Below, in pieces: positions 6,473 through 7,790 of a stretch of DNA of 7,790 bases. How positions within the stretch are numbered: position 1 is the first letter of the stretch; each line of letters begins with the position of its first letter. The notes beneath the pieces were generated by a model that was not told the DNA's origin, searched no databases, and saw only the letters and a program-made list of their open reading frames with translations. Made by a program: the position numbers and the translations under genes. Source of the stretch: JBLHUT01 sp047629975 (GTDB lineage Bacteria; Pseudomonadota; Alphaproteobacteria; Rhodobacterales; Rhodobacteraceae); contig JBLHUT010000176.1 of assembly GCA_047629975.1 (NCBI GenBank), forward strand, positions 1 through 7,790, in the 5' to 3' direction.

Positions 6473-6849
6473 TGCTACCACCTAAATCGTCGGGTCAAAG
6501 TGTGTTTTCTATCGGTCGGGAAGCGAGACCGCTTGACCAAGGCCAGTTGGGACAGGTCCGCGGGAGGGTGACGGCGTTAAATGCGTCGCACCGATTGCGA
6601 GACGCCGCGGCAAACACCCGCGTGGCAGCTTGGGAATTGATCTTGTTTGATATTTACTGCCACGAGGCGCGGGTTGGAGGTCTTGAAAGACGTGCCGCAG
6701 GTACCCGGATCTCGTCTTGCGATGGCGCGGGTTGCCGGGCCTTTGGTGGGTAGGTCCGCTACCAAACGGTGCGATCTTTGCCAAAGCGCGGTGCGCCACT
6801 GCCAGTGTCGTCCACTGGGCAAGAGTGGGGCTGTTTTCGAATCACCACC

Positions 6850-6890
6850 GCCCTGCCCAAGCACGCGTTCGTGTGGCAGGGCGCATTTTT
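6850..6890 (+). terminator. Orphan terminator-like hairpin, plus strand
   Basis: GCCCTGCC (6850-6857) pairs perfectly with GGCAGGGC (6875-6882). Inside, GCACG (6861-6865) pairs with CGTGT (6870-6874) including one G-U pair, around a CGTT loop, leaving only a 3-nt bulge. Five T residues follow at 6886-6890. This is a good intrinsic terminator shape for plus-strand transcription, yet no plus-strand gene ends here. On the minus strand it lies 140 bp beyond the cytochrome c stop and lacks a following T-tract. Confidence 0.45.
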
Positions 6891-7022
6891 CACTCTCTGG
6901 AACCCTGCCGGTCCGGCGTCGCCTGTGGTTTTTGCCTTCCGGCCACATTTCGACGCACGGCAAGCCACCCCGAGGTTCTGGAAATTACCGTTGTTTCGAA
7001 ACCGTGGCAGGCAAGAATAGCG

Positions 7023-7352
7023 TCAGCCCGGTGCCTCAACGGTGACCTTGATTGATGCAAACCACGCCGACAGATCTTTGATATCGTCATCGCTCAGGGG
7101 TTTCACCATCAGTGTCATGCGGCGATCCTCGCGGATGCCGGACCGGTAATCCTTGAGTGTCTTTTCAAGGTAAAAAGCAGATTGCCCCGCCAGATTTGGC
7201 ACTTCGGGATCGCGGGCCATGCCCAGCTTACCGTGGCAGACTGAACATTTGCGTGCAATTTTCCGACCATTGTCAGCATCGATTGCAAGACTGGGGGACG
7301 CCGTAAAGGCAAGGGCGGCAACCGTCAGGATTGTAGATAAAGTTCGTGTCAT
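7023..7352 (-). CDS. Periplasmic class I cytochrome c (c553/c4-like)
   Basis: A 109-residue exported monohaem cytochrome c, probably an electron carrier in the periplasm. A Sec signal peptide runs from MTRTLSTILT to a cleavage site after SLA (residue 23), leaving about 86 mature residues. The haem attachment motif CSVCH lies at 36-40 with His40 as proximal ligand. VPNLAGQSAFYLEKTLKDYR (51-70) and PLSDDDIKDLSAWFAS (85-100) are typical of small c553/c4-type domains. Met79, seven residues before the conserved Leu86, is the likely distal ligand; Met82 is the alternative. The ATG at 7352 is chosen because GGAG precedes it by five bases and the signal peptide starts there. It lies 56 bp downstream of the dehydrogenase gene and may accept electrons from that enzyme or its partners; this pairing is inferred from adjacency. 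Confidence 0.92.
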   Translation of the reverse strand: MTRTLSTILTVAALAFTASPSLAIDADNGRKIARKCSVCHGKLGMARDPEVPNLAGQSAFYLEKTLKDYRSGIREDRRMTLMVKPLSDDDIKDLSAWFASIKVTVEAPG

Positions 7353-7371
7353 GAAGACTCCGGTTGGTAAA

Positions 7372-7398
7372 GGCTGGCCGGGGCGACCCCGGCCAGTC
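7372..7398 (-). other. Strong GC-rich hairpin between dehydrogenase and cytochrome genes
   Basis: CTGGCCGGGG (7374-7383) and CCCCGGCCAG (7387-7396) are perfectly complementary around a 3-nt CGA loop, and a G-U and a G-C pair extend the stem to 12 bp. It sits in the 56-bp gap between two co-directional genes and ends about ten bases before the cytochrome Shine-Dalgarno. Only three T residues follow on the minus strand, so a partial terminator, an mRNA-stabilising stem that sets the ratio of the two proteins, or a dispersed palindromic repeat are all possible. Confidence 0.55.
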
Positions 7399-7408
7399 AA
7401 GGTCCGTA

Positions 7409-7790
7409 CTACTGGGAATATGTGATCCGGTAGATCGCATTTGCGAAGTCGTCGGACACAAGGATGGAGCCATCCTTCATCACTGCGACGTCGACAGGGC
7501 GTCCGTCATATTCGCCGTTCTCGTCGATCCAGCCTTCTGCGAAGGGCTCGGTCGTTGCATTGCCTTCGGCATCAATGAAGGTAACCATGACCCGCGCACC
7601 CACTGGTGTGGTGCGGTTCCATGAGCCGTGCTGCGCCGAGAAGATCGCGTTCTGGTACTTCTCGGGGAACATTTTGCCGGTGTAGAATGTCATGCCAAGA
7701 TCGGCAGCATGGGCAATCGTTTCAGAGGCGGGCATGACCACGTCAACCGGAACTTCCTGTCCGGCATATTCGTTCGTGCGGGTCGATCCG
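7409..7790 (-). CDS. PQQ-type sorbosone/glucose dehydrogenase, C-terminal part
   Basis: The last 126 residues of a sorbosone/glucose dehydrogenase (GSDH) family protein, a six-bladed beta-propeller normally using PQQ to oxidise sugars or related aldehydes in the periplasm. The frame is open through the right edge. The GTG at 7741 is an internal valine and not a start. Visible family blocks are FYTGKMFPEKYQNAIFSAQH, then GSWNRTTPVGARV, and near the end GRPVDVAVMKDGSILVSDDF followed by ANAIYRITY, which form the closing propeller blades. The signal peptide, the catalytic histidine and most cofactor contacts lie outside the window, so activity and substrate cannot be judged. The cytochrome c gene follows 56 bp downstream on the same strand and is a plausible electron acceptor. 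Confidence 0.85.
   Translation of the reverse strand, partial: GSTRTNEYAGQEVPVDVVMPASETIAHAADLGMTFYTGKMFPEKYQNAIFSAQHGSWNRTTPVGARVMVTFIDAEGNATTEPFAEGWIDENGEYDGRPVDVAVMKDGSILVSDDFANAIYRITYSQ

Larger units (their letters stand above)
6397..7022. other. Gene-free structured region between tctC and the cytochrome c gene
   Basis: About 626 bp with no convincing protein-coding gene. The part next to tctC holds its leader and candidate promoter. Beyond that are several inverted repeats: AAGCG/CGCTT (6521-6534), GGTAG/CTACC (6749-6763), the long hairpin at 6850-6882 and the palindrome GTTTCGAAAC (6993-7002). An 11-bp direct repeat, GGCGCGGGTTG, occurs at 6666-6676 and 6724-6734. An AT-rich patch at about 6630-6658 stands out from the GC-rich surroundings and could hold a plus-strand promoter. 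Open frames exist on both strands, the best being a GTG-start frame at 6769-7020, but none has a good ribosome binding site or a recognised domain. A decayed gene, a small RNA or a dispersed repeat are all possible. Confidence 0.5.

Noticed and set aside
6172..6753. 193-codon plus-strand open frame across the tctC start region
   Set aside because: Its first half is antisense to the tctC signal peptide and glycine loop, and its second half has no recognisable domain or ribosome binding site.
6825..6850. tRNA T-loop-like string TTTTCGAATCACC that might mark a tRNA end or att site
   Set aside because: The flanking bases do not pair as a T-arm, and no anticodon arm, D-arm or acceptor stem could be built around it.
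6577..6963. 128-codon minus-strand open frame between the cytochrome and tctC genes
   Set aside because: It has no recognised motif, an Arg-rich shadow-like composition and no good start context, and it runs through the hairpins of the region.
1..7790. Mobile elements, CRISPR arrays, rRNA or phage genes
   Set aside because: No transposase, integrase, regularly spaced repeats or rRNA-like sequence was seen on either strand; apart from the structured spacer, the window looks like ordinary metabolic and transport DNA.

Overview
The window reads as part of an alphaproteobacterial chromosome, most likely Rhodobacterales (Roseobacter group). This is an inference from the moderately high GC content, the protein style, and the joint presence of a TctCBA-type transporter, an AtuA/DUF4387 pair and a sorbosone-dehydrogenase/cytochrome c pair. 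No mobile element, CRISPR array, tRNA or rRNA was found.

Layout. Only the first gene lies on the plus strand: the C-terminal part of a YcaQ-type winged-helix protein, open at the left edge (2-439). All other genes are on the minus strand. Reading them 5' to 3' (right to left): the C-terminal part of a PQQ-type sorbosone/glucose dehydrogenase, open at the right edge (7790-7409); a small periplasmic class I cytochrome c (7352-7023); a gene-free stretch of about 630 bp with several inverted repeats; then five tightly packed genes, tctC (6396-5428), tctB (5428-4988), tctA (4977-3472), an AtuA/DUF1446 protein (3472-2117) and a DUF4387 protein (2124-1822). After a 99-bp gap that may hold a terminator and a promoter comes a short YegD-like Hsp70 protein (1722-451), which converges on the YcaQ-type gene.

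How the genes work together. tctC-tctB-tctA encode the periplasmic binding protein, small membrane subunit and large membrane subunit of a tripartite tricarboxylate transporter (TTT). The cistrons overlap by one base at TAATG and TGATG junctions, are separated by 10 bp at one junction, or overlap by eight bases, so all five are very probably one transcript. The AtuA and DUF4387 proteins have no settled biochemical role. Their translational coupling to the transporter suggests that they process the imported carboxylate, and this is the most interesting part of the window. The dehydrogenase and cytochrome c are probably an electron donor/acceptor pair in the periplasm. The Hsp70-like protein has a complete-looking ATPase core but no DnaK-type substrate-binding domain.

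The non-coding space is structured. There is a stem overlapping both convergent stop codons (434-456), a composite terminator/promoter candidate (1746-1797), a hairpin and direct repeats in front of tctC (6418-6472), an orphan plus-strand terminator-like hairpin (6850-6890) and a 12-bp hairpin in front of the cytochrome gene (7372-7398). All regulatory calls were made by eye and have modest confidence.
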